A stretch of DNA of 64,000 nt from Knoellia sp. S7-12 (GTDB lineage Bacteria; Actinomycetota; Actinomycetes; Actinomycetales; Dermatophilaceae), in NCBI RefSeq assembly GCF_040518285.1, contig NZ_CP155449.1, positions 806,001 to 870,000 on the forward strand, written 5' to 3'. Made by a program: the position numbers and the translations under genes. Below, in pieces: positions 1-8,338 of this stretch. Numbering within the stretch: position 1 is the stretch's first letter; the number at the start of each line of letters is the position of its first letter. Under the pieces are notes generated by a model. That model was not told the origin of the DNA. It searched no databases and saw only the letters and a program-made list of their open reading frames with translations.

Positions 1-2
1 GT

Positions 3-1112
3 GTCGAGATCGTCCCTGAGTCCGGCCTCGACGCCAAGCTCGCCACGGCGATGTCCGGCAACCAAGCGCAGTACGACGTCGTGATGACCGGTGCCAAGAA
101 CCTTGGCACCCTTGTCTCCTCCGGGTGGTTGCAGCCGCTGGATGACCTCGTTGCCAAGTCCGACGAGGCCTACACAGCGGGGTTCCCCGAGACACTCATA
201 CAGAACCTCAAGATCAGCGACAAGAGTTACGCAATGCCCTACCAGGTGGGCGCAGATATGCTCTTCTACAACAAGGACCACCTGACAAAGGCCGGCCTCG
301 ACGCTGCGAACCCCCCCAAGACCCTCGACGAAGTCGTTGCTGCAGCTGCCAAACTTAAGCAGGCCTCCAAGGTTACGCCGTTTGTCGCCCGGGGCTCGCG
401 CGAGGGCAACGAGAACTCGTTCAGTTGGCTCATGCTGTGGTTCCTCGAGGGCGGCCGCTGGCCCGAGAACGCCAAGGGAACTGTCCAGCAGGACGCTGCC
501 GTCCTCACCGAGGCACCAGCCATAAAGGCTACTGAGGCCTACTTCAAGCTCCTCGGCGAATTCGGGCCGGATGGCGCAGCGAACTACACGTTCGCTGAGG
601 CTCAGAAGGCCATGCAGGACGGAAGAGCATCGATGTGGATCGATGCCGCGCAGCTTGGCCCGGCACTCGAAGGTGACGGATCCAAGGTCGCCGGCAAGGT
701 GGGCTACCAGGCTTTGACTGGCAAGGGTGGAGACGACTACAACGTGGGCGCGGTCTGGGGATTCTCGATCGCCAAGGCCACCCAAGACCCCACCGATAGC
801 TTCGAACTGATCGAGTTCCTGACCTCGAAGGAAACTGGGGTGGCACAGGTTGTGTCAGGCACCAACGGGTCGACGGGCCGCACCGACGTGCTCGAGGACG
901 CCGACGTGAAGAAGGCTCTTAACCCTGAGTTCGTCGCTGCCCTCACCGAGGCCATCGCGCACACCAACCCCGCCTACACGCCTAACATCCCGGAGGGACC
1001 GCAGATCCGTGGCGCCCTCGCCTTGAGCCTTAGTCAAGGGCTCACCAGCACTCGCGACGCAGCTAAGACAATGAAGGCCGCCAGCGACCAAGTCAAGGGC
1101 ATCTCCAAGTGA
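3..1112 (+). CDS. Sugar ABC transporter substrate-binding protein (5' partial)
   Basis: The extracytoplasmic solute receptor of a carbohydrate ABC importer (family 1, MalE/UgpB-like). The reading frame is open to the window's first bases, so signal peptide, lipobox and roughly the first 60-80 residues lie outside. Visible family traits are an early YDVVMTG strand, the segment YQVGADMLFYNKDHL typical of the ligand-facing first lobe, and a C-terminal helical region ending VKGISK. An internal ATG at position 51 is not the true start, because coding continues upstream of it. The stop overlaps the permease start by 4 bp (GTGA), so the two are co-translated. The ligand cannot be read from sequence; downstream kinase and dehydrogenase genes suggest a sugar or polyol. 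Confidence 0.9.
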   Translation, partial: VEIVPESGLDAKLATAMSGNQAQYDVVMTGAKNLGTLVSSGWLQPLDDLVAKSDEAYTAGFPETLIQNLKISDKSYAMPYQVGADMLFYNKDHLTKAGLDAANPPKTLDEVVAAAAKLKQASKVTPFVARGSREGNENSFSWLMLWFLEGGRWPENAKGTVQQDAAVLTEAPAIKATEAYFKLLGEFGPDGAANYTFAEAQKAMQDGRASMWIDAAQLGPALEGDGSKVAGKVGYQALTGKGGDDYNVGAVWGFSIAKATQDPTDSFELIEFLTSKETGVAQVVSGTNGSTGRTDVLEDADVKKALNPEFVAALTEAIAHTNPAYTPNIPEGPQIRGALALSLSQGLTSTRDAAKTMKAASDQVKGISK

Positions 1113-2056
1113 CGGCCACGCCGCTCGGTCGCCAGGCTGACCCGACGGGTCGGCCCAGCCGTCTCAGTCGCGTCCGCCAGGCGACCGACGGCGACGGAGC
1201 GTTCTATCTGCTCATCGTCCCCCCCTTCCTGATCCTTTTCCTCCTCACTGCCGTACCCCTGGTATCGCTGATCTGGACGTCGATGCAGGAATGGAACCGC
1301 GCCTCACCGGTCCCGCCGGACTTCATCGGGCTGAGCAACTTCACGGCGCTGATGGGGGACGCCGCCTTCTGGAAGGCGGCCGGCCTGACGGCATACCAAG
1401 TCTCGGGCACGGTGATTCTCCAGATCATCTTCGGCTTGGGCATAGCCCTGCTGTTTTCACGGCAGTTCCGTGGCGTAGGACTCGCGCGCGCCCTTTACCT
1501 AGTACCGATGATGTGCGCGCCCGTAGTCGTCGGGCTTATGTGGAGAGTGCTGCTGCAGACGGACAATGGACCCGTCAACCGCATGCTGGCTGTGATCGGT
1601 ATCGGTCCTATCGACTTTCTCGGCGATCCCGCCCTCGCCATGCCCTCCGTGATCGGGACTGATCTGTGGCTCTCAACCCCCTTTGTGGTCATCATCCTGC
1701 TCGCCGCCCTGCAGGCGATCCCTCAAGAAATCAGCGAGGCCGCGAGGGTCGACGGTGTTAGCCCTTGGCAGATGCTGCGCTGGATCATCTTGCCCATCAT
1801 CAAGCCGATGATCATCCTCGCAACGCTCTTCCGGACCATGGATGCCATTAAACGGTTCGACACGATCTACGTAATGACCGGCGGCGGCCCAGGCAACTCG
1901 ACCGAGACGCTCGACTTGCACGCCTTTGCCTACGCGTTCACCTACCTCGACGTCGGCAAGGGAGCAGCTATCGCTGTCGTCATGCTCGCCCTGATCATCG
2001 CCATCTCATCACTGCTACTGCGAGCCATTGACCCTACGACCGGCTCTGCCAAATGA
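1109..2056 (+). CDS. Sugar ABC transporter permease (MalF/UgpA type)
   Basis: Integral membrane subunit of a carbohydrate importer, 315 aa, GTG start overlapping the binding-protein stop. About six hydrophobic segments are visible, the first around residues 30-52 (LLIVPPFLILFLLTAVPL). The EAA loop that docks the ATPase is clear at about residues 209-232 (EAARVDGVSPWQMLRWIILP). The C-terminal SLLLRAIDPT is usual for the family. MalF-type permeases normally work with a MalG-type partner, but the next gene is a BtpA-like enzyme, so the partner permease and ATPase must be upstream of the window or supplied elsewhere. The stop overlaps an ATG at 2053, but translation of the next gene more likely begins at 2071. 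Confidence 0.92.
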   Translation: MTATPLGRQADPTGRPSRLSRVRQATDGDGAFYLLIVPPFLILFLLTAVPLVSLIWTSMQEWNRASPVPPDFIGLSNFTALMGDAAFWKAAGLTAYQVSGTVILQIIFGLGIALLFSRQFRGVGLARALYLVPMMCAPVVVGLMWRVLLQTDNGPVNRMLAVIGIGPIDFLGDPALAMPSVIGTDLWLSTPFVVIILLAALQAIPQEISEAARVDGVSPWQMLRWIILPIIKPMIILATLFRTMDAIKRFDTIYVMTGGGPGNSTETLDLHAFAYAFTYLDVGKGAAIAVVMLALIIAISSLLLRAIDPTTGSAK

Positions 2057-2070
2057 TCCAAGGAGAATCC

Positions 2071-2904
2071 ATGTGGAATGACCTGTTCGCGGTAGACAAG
2101 CCAATCATTGGTATGTGCCATCTGCCGGCCCTGCCAGGCGACCCGCACTACAGCAGCCGCCAAGGCATGCGAGACATCGTGGACTACGCCCGCCGGGAGG
2201 TTCTTGCACTCCAAGAAGGTGGCATCGACGCCATTCTTATCTCCAACGAGTTCTCGCTGCCCTACCTGACGAAAACAGAGCCGATCACCGCCGCCGCCAT
2301 GGCTCGCATTATTGGCGAGGTCATGACCGACATCACCGTGCCGTTCGGGGTCAACGTGCTCTGGGACGGTCGCGCGTCGATCGACCTGGCCGTTGCCACA
2401 GGTGCGTCCTTCGTTCGCGAGATATTCACCGGTGTATACGCGAGCGACTTTGGAATCTGGGATACCAATATCGGTGAGGTCGCTCGACACCGGAGCCGTG
2501 TCGGCGCCGAAGACGTGCGCATGCTTTTCAACATCGTCCCTGAGGCAGCGACTTACCTCGCCTCGCGCGACCTCGCTGCCATCGCCAAGTCAACGGTTTT
2601 CAACGCCCGCCCTGACGGCCTTTGCGTTTCGGGTCTGACCGCAGGAGCTACCACCGATACCGACAGCCTTCGCACAGTCAAAGAGGCGGTGCCTGGCACG
2701 CCTGTAGTCGTTAATACCGGTGTCAAAGACACAACCATTGCCGACCTTCTCTCTGTCGCTGACGCGGCCATCGTCGGGACCTTCCTCAAGCGAGATGGCC
2801 TCTTCGCAAATCCCGTGGACCCGAAGCGAGTTGAGAAATTGATGGCCGCCGTGAGCCGCGCACGAACACCGGCCTCGCCCGTTCCCGTTGGGAAGGTTGG
2901 ATGA
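2071..2904 (+). CDS. BtpA/SgcQ family TIM-barrel protein
   Basis: A 277-aa member of the BtpA family, a TIM-barrel group named for a cyanobacterial photosystem I biogenesis factor and including SgcQ of the enteric sgc operon. No enzymatic reaction is firmly assigned. Hallmarks are the start IIGMCHLPALPGDPHY, the strand FGVNVLWDG near residue 98, and a phosphate-binding-like end DAAIVGTFLKRDG near residue 245. An in-frame ATG lies at 2053, but AAGGAG at 2060-2064 is correctly spaced only for the ATG at 2071. The next gene overlaps its stop by 4 bp. The context argues for a step in sugar or sugar-phosphate catabolism; this is inference. Confidence 0.85.
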   Translation: MWNDLFAVDKPIIGMCHLPALPGDPHYSSRQGMRDIVDYARREVLALQEGGIDAILISNEFSLPYLTKTEPITAAAMARIIGEVMTDITVPFGVNVLWDGRASIDLAVATGASFVREIFTGVYASDFGIWDTNIGEVARHRSRVGAEDVRMLFNIVPEAATYLASRDLAAIAKSTVFNARPDGLCVSGLTAGATTDTDSLRTVKEAVPGTPVVVNTGVKDTTIADLLSVADAAIVGTFLKRDGLFANPVDPKRVEKLMAAVSRARTPASPVPVGKVG

Positions 2905-4463
2905 GCACTCCGGTCTATATCGGAATCGACGTGGGCACCTCCGAGACCAAGGGCGTGGCCACGGGGTCCGATGGATCGGTTCTGGCCTTTGCGAGTTGCG
3001 CGCACCGGGTTCGAACCCCTGCACCCGGGCACGTAGAGCACGATCCCGAGGAGGACTGGTGGGAAGGCTTTGTTGCCGTGCTGGGCGAGCTCTTGGGCAA
3101 CCCGGAGGTAGATGCCTCACAAGTAGTTGCCCTGTGCTGCAGCGGAATCGGTCCGTGTGTTCTGCCCGTGGACGAGCAAGGCATCCCGTTGCGCCCCGCG
3201 ATCCTGTACGGCGTAGATACCCGCGCCTGGCGCGAGGTCGAGGAATTGACGCAGCGGTTTGGCGCCGACGCCGTTCGTCAACGGTGTGGCAATGACCTTA
3301 CGGCGCAGTCGGCGGGGCCAAAGATCGCGTGGCTTGCGCGTCACGAACCGGATGTGCACGCCAAGGCTCGCTGGTTCCTGACCTGTCAGTCATTTCTGGT
3401 TCTGCGCCTCACCGGACGTGCAGTGGTCGACCATGCCACCGCGGCCTACTTTCATCCCTTCTACCGGCTCACCGAGCACCGGTGGGACGTCTCCGGCTGC
3501 GGTGACCTCGTGCATCTCGCGCAGCTGCCCGAACTGGCTTGGAGTGGCGAGCCCGCTGGCACCCTGCTCCCACAGGTGGCGGCAACCTTCGGGTTGCCAT
3601 CAAACGTCGTCGTCGCGGTGGGGACCGCCGACGCGGTTGCGGACGCCGTGGCCTCGGGGGTGCATGGCTCAGACGACCTCATGTGCATGTACGGCTCATC
3701 CGGGTTCTTCATCGCACCTACGCAACAGCCGCGGCCGGCGACCGGACTCTACTGCGCGCCCGGCGTTGAGCCCGGCCACTGGATCCTCGCAGGCGGCACC
3801 AGCACAGCCGGAGCATTCGTCCGATGGGCAACCGAACTGCTCGGAATCACTGACGCTCAAGGAAACCCAGACTGGGTCCAGCTCGAGGAACTCGCGGCCC
3901 AGGCGGATGTGGGTTCCGGTGGCGTGACGGTGTTGCCTCATCTCGCTGGTGAGCGGACGCCGTTCGAAGATCCGAATGCTCGCGGCGTCATTGCCGGGCT
4001 CGCGCTCGATCACGACCGGTCCCATGTCGCCCGAGCCGCCATCGAGGGCGTAGCGACCTCCATGGCCTTGGGAATCCTCGCGGTCCTGGAAGCTGCCGAG
4101 GGGTGCTCTCCATCCAATGAACGATCGGCGCCTCGTGCAGTGACCGCGGTCGGGGGAGGCACTCAGAGCCTGATTTGGCTGCAAACGGTCTCAGACCTCA
4201 CCGGACTGATGCAGAGAACAATCGCCCCCGGAGTCGGCGCGGCCTTCGGTGGCGCGATGCTGGCTGCGGCAGCTCACGGGTCCGTGGGCCTCGACGTCTC
4301 ACGGGATTGGGTCCGGCCGGCACTGATCCTGCGTCCTGATCCCGACCGGGCCGCGGTGCTACGCCCTGGGCTCGAGGGCCAACGAGAGATATATGCGGCG
4401 ATGCGCGCCGTACGCGAGCATCGAGCTTATTCAACGGCCGACACCAAAGAGGTTGTCTCGTGA
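2901..4463 (+). CDS. FGGY-family carbohydrate kinase
   Basis: ATP-dependent sugar kinase of 520 aa, the usual FGGY length. The N-terminal actin-like domain begins with the phosphate-1 loop GIDVGTSETKG (residues 8-18). The segment LYGVDTRAWREV near residue 103 is the region that in xylulokinases shapes the sugar site. The second domain shows GGTSTAGAFVRW near 297, HLAGERTPFEDP near 347 (FGGY signature-2 region) and the adenosine loop AVGGGTQSLIW near 416. It presumably phosphorylates the imported sugar or its dehydrogenated or isomerised product. ATGA overlap with the btpA-like gene and GTGA overlap with the next gene place it inside one transcript. Substrate is unknown; a xylulose, ribulose or erythrulose type compound is only a guess. 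Confidence 0.9.
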   Translation: MSTPVYIGIDVGTSETKGVATGSDGSVLAFASCAHRVRTPAPGHVEHDPEEDWWEGFVAVLGELLGNPEVDASQVVALCCSGIGPCVLPVDEQGIPLRPAILYGVDTRAWREVEELTQRFGADAVRQRCGNDLTAQSAGPKIAWLARHEPDVHAKARWFLTCQSFLVLRLTGRAVVDHATAAYFHPFYRLTEHRWDVSGCGDLVHLAQLPELAWSGEPAGTLLPQVAATFGLPSNVVVAVGTADAVADAVASGVHGSDDLMCMYGSSGFFIAPTQQPRPATGLYCAPGVEPGHWILAGGTSTAGAFVRWATELLGITDAQGNPDWVQLEELAAQADVGSGGVTVLPHLAGERTPFEDPNARGVIAGLALDHDRSHVARAAIEGVATSMALGILAVLEAAEGCSPSNERSAPRAVTAVGGGTQSLIWLQTVSDLTGLMQRTIAPGVGAAFGGAMLAAAAHGSVGLDVSRDWVRPALILRPDPDRAAVLRPGLEGQREIYAAMRAVREHRAYSTADTKEVVS

Positions 4464-5632
4464 TCCCCACCTGGTCTGATCTTGCCAGTGCCATCTGCGA
4501 GGGTCTAACCGTTGAGCGCGGAACGCATGTTGCCGTCACGCTCACCGACACGTCGGCGATGCCTCTGTGCGATGCGCTTGTGGAGGAGGTGCACCGTCGC
4601 GGTGCATTGCCACAGGTCGTGCTTGTGACCGATAGCTTTGAACGGTCAGCCTTTATCCACGCCGATGACGAAACGTTGCGCACTCCTGGGCCCCTTGAGG
4701 CCGCGGCCTTGGAGTGGGCGGACGTCTACGTGGCTCTCAGAGCGATGGTGCCCCCTGAAGCCACCCCACCTGCCACCGGGCGTACGGCCTCCGATGATGC
4801 CCGGCGCCGCGTGCTGCAACGTCTGGCCAAGGGTGACATCTCGTCGTTGAGGTGGCAGCAATCCCGGTGGGCCATCGTGCGGGTTCCTACCTCGGAATGG
4901 GCCCTGTGGGCCGGCGTCCCCGAAGCACAGTTCATTGCAGAGAACATTAAGGGCTGCCTGATGGACTGGCCCGCCCAGCGACGCCGATGGGAGGGCCTAG
5001 CCCAGGCTTTCACTGAAGCACGCACGGTGCAGATCATCTCCGAGGACACCGACCTCACCCTCTCCGTTGCGGGGCGCACGTGGGCCGTCTTCGCTGGCGA
5101 GTCAAACTTTCCGGACGGAGAGCTGGCTAGCGCACCGGTCGAGGACGGCGTTCACGGCTATATCACCTTTCCTGGAACCTTCGCCTTCGCCGATACGACC
5201 TTCACCGACTTGCGACTCACCTTCGAAGCAGGAGCATGCGTCGACGTTTACGCCCGGGCCGGCGAAGAAGTTGCTCGAGGCTTGGTAACGGCGGACCAAG
5301 GTGCCTGTCGTATTGGAGAACTCGGCGTCGGGGTCAATCACCTCATACAAACTATGGTGGGCGACCTCTTTGTCGACGAGAAGATCCTAGGAACAGTTCA
5401 CATCGCCTTGGGCCGGGCCTACCCCCAGTGCGGCGGCGTCAACAAGTCCAGCCTGCATTGGGACTTGGTCAAGGACCTTAGGCCCGATGGTGCAGGACGA
5501 GGCGGCGGTAACCTCCTCATCGACGGCGTCCCGGTTCTACATCAAGGAGCGCCAGTGGGTGCTCTTGTCGACCACCTCGACCCTTTAGCCCTTCTGCCGA
5601 AACTCTCCTCCCCCCACTACGCGAGGACTTAA
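4460..5632 (+). CDS. M29-type aminopeptidase-like metalloprotein
   Basis: 390 aa with the fold signature of peptidase family M29 (AmpS/AmpT, thermophilic aminopeptidases). The metal-ligand motifs of the family appear conserved: the Glu in NFPDGELASAP (about residue 220), the Glu in RIGELGVGVN (about 284), the His in GTVHIALGRAYPQCGG (about 314), and HWD in SSLHWDLVKDLR (about 334-336). The N-terminal half is the non-catalytic domain. GTG start overlaps the kinase stop by 4 bp; the next gene starts 2 bp after the stop. An aminopeptidase in a sugar operon is odd, although enteric sgcX shows the same theme with an M42-type protein. It could hydrolyse a sugar-amino acid conjugate or have been recruited to another metal-dependent reaction. 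Confidence 0.82.
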   Translation: MIPTWSDLASAICEGLTVERGTHVAVTLTDTSAMPLCDALVEEVHRRGALPQVVLVTDSFERSAFIHADDETLRTPGPLEAAALEWADVYVALRAMVPPEATPPATGRTASDDARRRVLQRLAKGDISSLRWQQSRWAIVRVPTSEWALWAGVPEAQFIAENIKGCLMDWPAQRRRWEGLAQAFTEARTVQIISEDTDLTLSVAGRTWAVFAGESNFPDGELASAPVEDGVHGYITFPGTFAFADTTFTDLRLTFEAGACVDVYARAGEEVARGLVTADQGACRIGELGVGVNHLIQTMVGDLFVDEKILGTVHIALGRAYPQCGGVNKSSLHWDLVKDLRPDGAGRGGGNLLIDGVPVLHQGAPVGALVDHLDPLALLPKLSSPHYART

Positions 5633-5634
5633 AG

Positions 5635-6336
5635 ATGAACCCTCATATTGCTGCTCCCATTGTCCAGATCGCCATCGACGTGACGGAACCAGCGCGGGCC
5701 ATTGCGCTGGCGCACTCCGCCATGGAGGCGGGAGCCGACTGGTTGGAGGTAGGTAAACCATTCATCGAGTTCAACGGGCTCGCCGGGGCGCGCGAGCTCA
5801 TTCAAAGCGTCCCGGACGCATACTGGCTAATCGACCTCATGGTCATAGCCGGGTCGCGCCGATACGTCGAGGCAGCAAAGGGACTCAACGCACGGAACGT
5901 CACCGTCAGTGCATTGTCCCCAGAGGCAACTGTGGACGAGGCCATCACGCTTGGCCGAGAGGCGGGCGTCGACGTGACAGTGGACCTCTTCAACGTCGCC
6001 GACCCCGTCGCGCAAGCCCGGCGCACGGAAGCACGTGGCGCCCCTTACGTCATGGTGCACATCGGAGTCGATCAAAAACGTCTCGGAGGGGATGAGCATG
6101 CCATCGACCTCCTTCGAAAGGTCGTGAACGCCGTCTCAGTCCCAGTGAGTTTCGCCGCTTATGACGTCGAAGAGGCGCGCGCAGCAGTCGAAGCGGGTGC
6201 ATCGATCATCGTCCAAGGCGAACCGCTGATCTCCGCGCAGGACGTCGACGGGGTGTTGCGCGACTACATAGACGCCGTGCACGCCTTCCGACCCCGCGGT
6301 GACTCCAAGCCGGCCCCCGAAGGAAAGTTCGTATGA
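5635..6336 (+). CDS. Hexulose-phosphate synthase/OMPDC-superfamily-like barrel lacking the DxKxxD motif
   Basis: A 233-aa TIM barrel resembling 3-hexulose-6-phosphate synthases and keto-gulonate-phosphate decarboxylases. Shared features are QIAIDVTEPARA at the start, ADWLEVGKPFIEFNG near residue 38, VMVHIGVDQKRLGG near 139, and the phosphate-site end ASIIVQGEPL near 193. At the place of the superfamily's DxKxxD catalytic motif (as in ADLKTMDAG) this protein reads IDLMVIAG (about residues 66-73): the Asp remains but Lys is Met and the second Asp is Ala. The classical chemistry is therefore doubtful. It lies 2 bp after the M29-like gene and overlaps the dehydrogenase by 4 bp. It may be a diverged aldolase or epimerase in the role of SgcE. 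Confidence 0.8.
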   Translation: MNPHIAAPIVQIAIDVTEPARAIALAHSAMEAGADWLEVGKPFIEFNGLAGARELIQSVPDAYWLIDLMVIAGSRRYVEAAKGLNARNVTVSALSPEATVDEAITLGREAGVDVTVDLFNVADPVAQARRTEARGAPYVMVHIGVDQKRLGGDEHAIDLLRKVVNAVSVPVSFAAYDVEEARAAVEAGASIIVQGEPLISAQDVDGVLRDYIDAVHAFRPRGDSKPAPEGKFV

Positions 6337-7385
6337 GAATCGCCGTCATCCGCCGCGACGCAAACCGCGTCAAACACCTGTCAGTCGAGGAGGTGCCCGA
6401 GCCCATCGCGGCGCCAGGGCAGATCACCGTGCGGGTCAGCCACGTCGGAGTCTGCGGTTCCGATCTACACGGCTTCCTCGATGCCTCGTCTACCGCCCGC
6501 GAGGACGGCTTGGCCATGGGTCACGAGATCAGTGGGCACGTCGAAGCTCTCGGCGAGGGAGTCACCGGTCCAACTGCCGGCACGCTCGTCACGATCGACC
6601 CGCAGGTGGTGTGTGGCGAGTGCGTCGCTTGCCTCAAGGGGTGGATCTCCATCTGTGAGCACAAACGTGTTCTGGGATCCAGCTTGCGCGGCTTTGAGCA
6701 GGGTGGCTTTCAGCAGGTGATCGCAGTGGACGCGAAACTCGTACACGCGGTTCCAGCCGCGGTCGGGCCGGAAGATGCGGCACTGGTTGAGCCGCTCTCC
6801 AACGCTTGGCATGTCATTGATCGCGCCAAAGTGTCACCCGAGGATCTCGTTGTCATCATCGGCGCCGGCCCCCTCGGTCTGTGCATGATCCAGTGCCTTC
6901 GCGCTCGCGGCGTAATGCGGATAGTCGTTGCTGAACCTTCAGCCACCAAGCGTGACATCGCGACCGCCATGGGCGCGAGTAACGTCGTCGACGCCTATAT
7001 CCCCGGTGAGCTTGAAGCGGTTGTCGCCAGCTTGACCGACGGTGTCGGCGCGGATGTCGTCATCGAGTCGGTAGGCGTATCGGCGACCTACCAGCAAGCA
7101 CTTGAACTCGCGCGCAAGCGGGGGAAGGTAATGTTTTTTGGTGCGATTACGAGCGTGGTCGAACTGCCACTCTTGCGGATATTGCATCGGGAACTTGAGC
7201 TCATCGGGTGCACGGGCGCCAACGACGAAACCGGTCCGGCCATCCGAGCGCTGGCAGACGGCACAATCGACCTATCAGCCATGCCACGCGCAACAGCCGG
7301 TCTTGCGAACGCGGAGGACGCCTTGGGCTGGCTCGCCGACCCCACATCTGGCATTGTGAAGTTGTTCATCCAGCCCTCGAGATAA
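6333..7385 (+). CDS. Zinc-dependent alcohol/polyol dehydrogenase (MDR family)
   Basis: 350-aa medium-chain dehydrogenase oxidising an alcohol or polyol with NAD(P). The catalytic-zinc Cys is in GVCGSDLHGF and the GHE motif is in MGHEISGHVEALGEG. The structural-zinc lobe is complete, with four cysteines in VCGECVACLKGWISICEH (residues about 93-110). The cofactor loop VIIGAGPLGLCMIQCL (about 171-186) is followed by the acidic-strand region VVAEPSATKR, hinting at NAD. It is related to sorbitol, threonine and L-gulonate dehydrogenases. ATGA overlap with the previous gene. It could act first on an imported polyol, giving the ketose for the FGGY kinase. Confidence 0.9.
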   Translation: MRIAVIRRDANRVKHLSVEEVPEPIAAPGQITVRVSHVGVCGSDLHGFLDASSTAREDGLAMGHEISGHVEALGEGVTGPTAGTLVTIDPQVVCGECVACLKGWISICEHKRVLGSSLRGFEQGGFQQVIAVDAKLVHAVPAAVGPEDAALVEPLSNAWHVIDRAKVSPEDLVVIIGAGPLGLCMIQCLRARGVMRIVVAEPSATKRDIATAMGASNVVDAYIPGELEAVVASLTDGVGADVVIESVGVSATYQQALELARKRGKVMFFGAITSVVELPLLRILHRELELIGCTGANDETGPAIRALADGTIDLSAMPRATAGLANAEDALGWLADPTSGIVKLFIQPSR

Positions 7386-7432
7386 GTACATCGAGAGTCG
7401 ATACCTCGCCCTAGCGAAAGGGGACGTGAAAG

Positions 7433-8209
7433 ATGAGCAAGAGTGAACGACATGCGCAGATCCTTCGCTTCTTGGAGGAAGAGGGGCGGATCGACGTGGC
7501 TGAATTGGCTCGTCGCCTCGATTCGTCGGAGATCACCACCCGTCGTGACGTGAGCTCCTTAGCACTGGCCGGGCACGTTGAGCGTGTCCACGGAGCGGTT
7601 CTCCGTTCAGCCGGCCGCTTTGCGGAACGACCCTTCCATGTGCGCGAGGAACTGGCGGCGGCCGCGAAGTCGGCTATCGCTGCGGAAGCCGCGAGCCTCG
7701 TCAAGGACGGCGACGCGATCGCGCTCGACGTCGGCTCGACGGTGCTGGGTATGGTTGAGCACCTCGTCTCAATAGCGGAACTCACCATCGTCACCGCCAA
7801 CTTGCGGACTGCGTGGGCGGTTTCAATGTCTGAGGAACTTCGCACGCCACACCGGCTTATTGTTGCGGGTGGGGTCGTACGCCCCGGAGAGACTTCAATG
7901 TATGGCGAGGGAGCGATTCAGCAGCTGCGTCGAACGCGCTTGGACACGGCTTTCCTCGGCGTTGCCGGGTTAAGTCCTGGCGCGGGTCTCACCGACTTCA
8001 ACCTCGATACCGCGGAAATCAAACGCGTCATGATCCAAACTGCCCGGCGGCGCGTCGTACTCGCGGATAGCACGAAACTCGATGTGCAGCGTTTCGCCCA
8101 TGTTGCCGACGTGGAAGAGATCGATCTACTTATTACGGATACCGAAGCGGACCCCAAGACCGTCAGTGCTATCCGTGAGCTCGGTGTCGAAGTGCGCATG
8201 GTCGCCTAA
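7433..8209 (+). CDS. DeoR-family transcriptional regulator
   Basis: 258-aa DNA-binding repressor type. The N-terminal helix-turn-helix (residues 1-55) carries the DeoR pattern VAELARRLDSSEITTRRDVS followed by GHVERVHGAVL. The C-terminal sensor domain (about 75-230) has LVKDGDAIALDVGSTVLGM, the phosphosugar-binding loop equivalent to DGDTIFLDSGTT. A good ribosome site (AAAGGGGA, 7419-7426) precedes the ATG. It lies 47 bp after the dehydrogenase in the same direction, so it is probably the local regulator sensing a phosphorylated intermediate. In the sgc operon SgcR is also DeoR type. No operator could be assigned, because the operon promoter is outside the window. Confidence 0.9.
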   Translation: MSKSERHAQILRFLEEEGRIDVAELARRLDSSEITTRRDVSSLALAGHVERVHGAVLRSAGRFAERPFHVREELAAAAKSAIAAEAASLVKDGDAIALDVGSTVLGMVEHLVSIAELTIVTANLRTAWAVSMSEELRTPHRLIVAGGVVRPGETSMYGEGAIQQLRRTRLDTAFLGVAGLSPGAGLTDFNLDTAEIKRVMIQTARRRVVLADSTKLDVQRFAHVADVEEIDLLITDTEADPKTVSAIRELGVEVRMVA

Positions 8210-8338
8210 CTACCTAAAGCGTCGCCTTTCAGCGAGGAACGACTTGTTCGCTGCGTGGGGCCGGCACGTGGAGGTGCCGCAACCGCGCCAACGAGTTGCA
8301 GCCCAATCCCTGAACACCCCAGAGTTAGGACAATTCCT

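Noticed and set aside
2053..2070. ATG at 2053 as start of the BtpA-like gene
   Set aside because: It overlaps the permease stop, but the ribosome site AAGGAG lies downstream of it and is positioned for the ATG at 2071.
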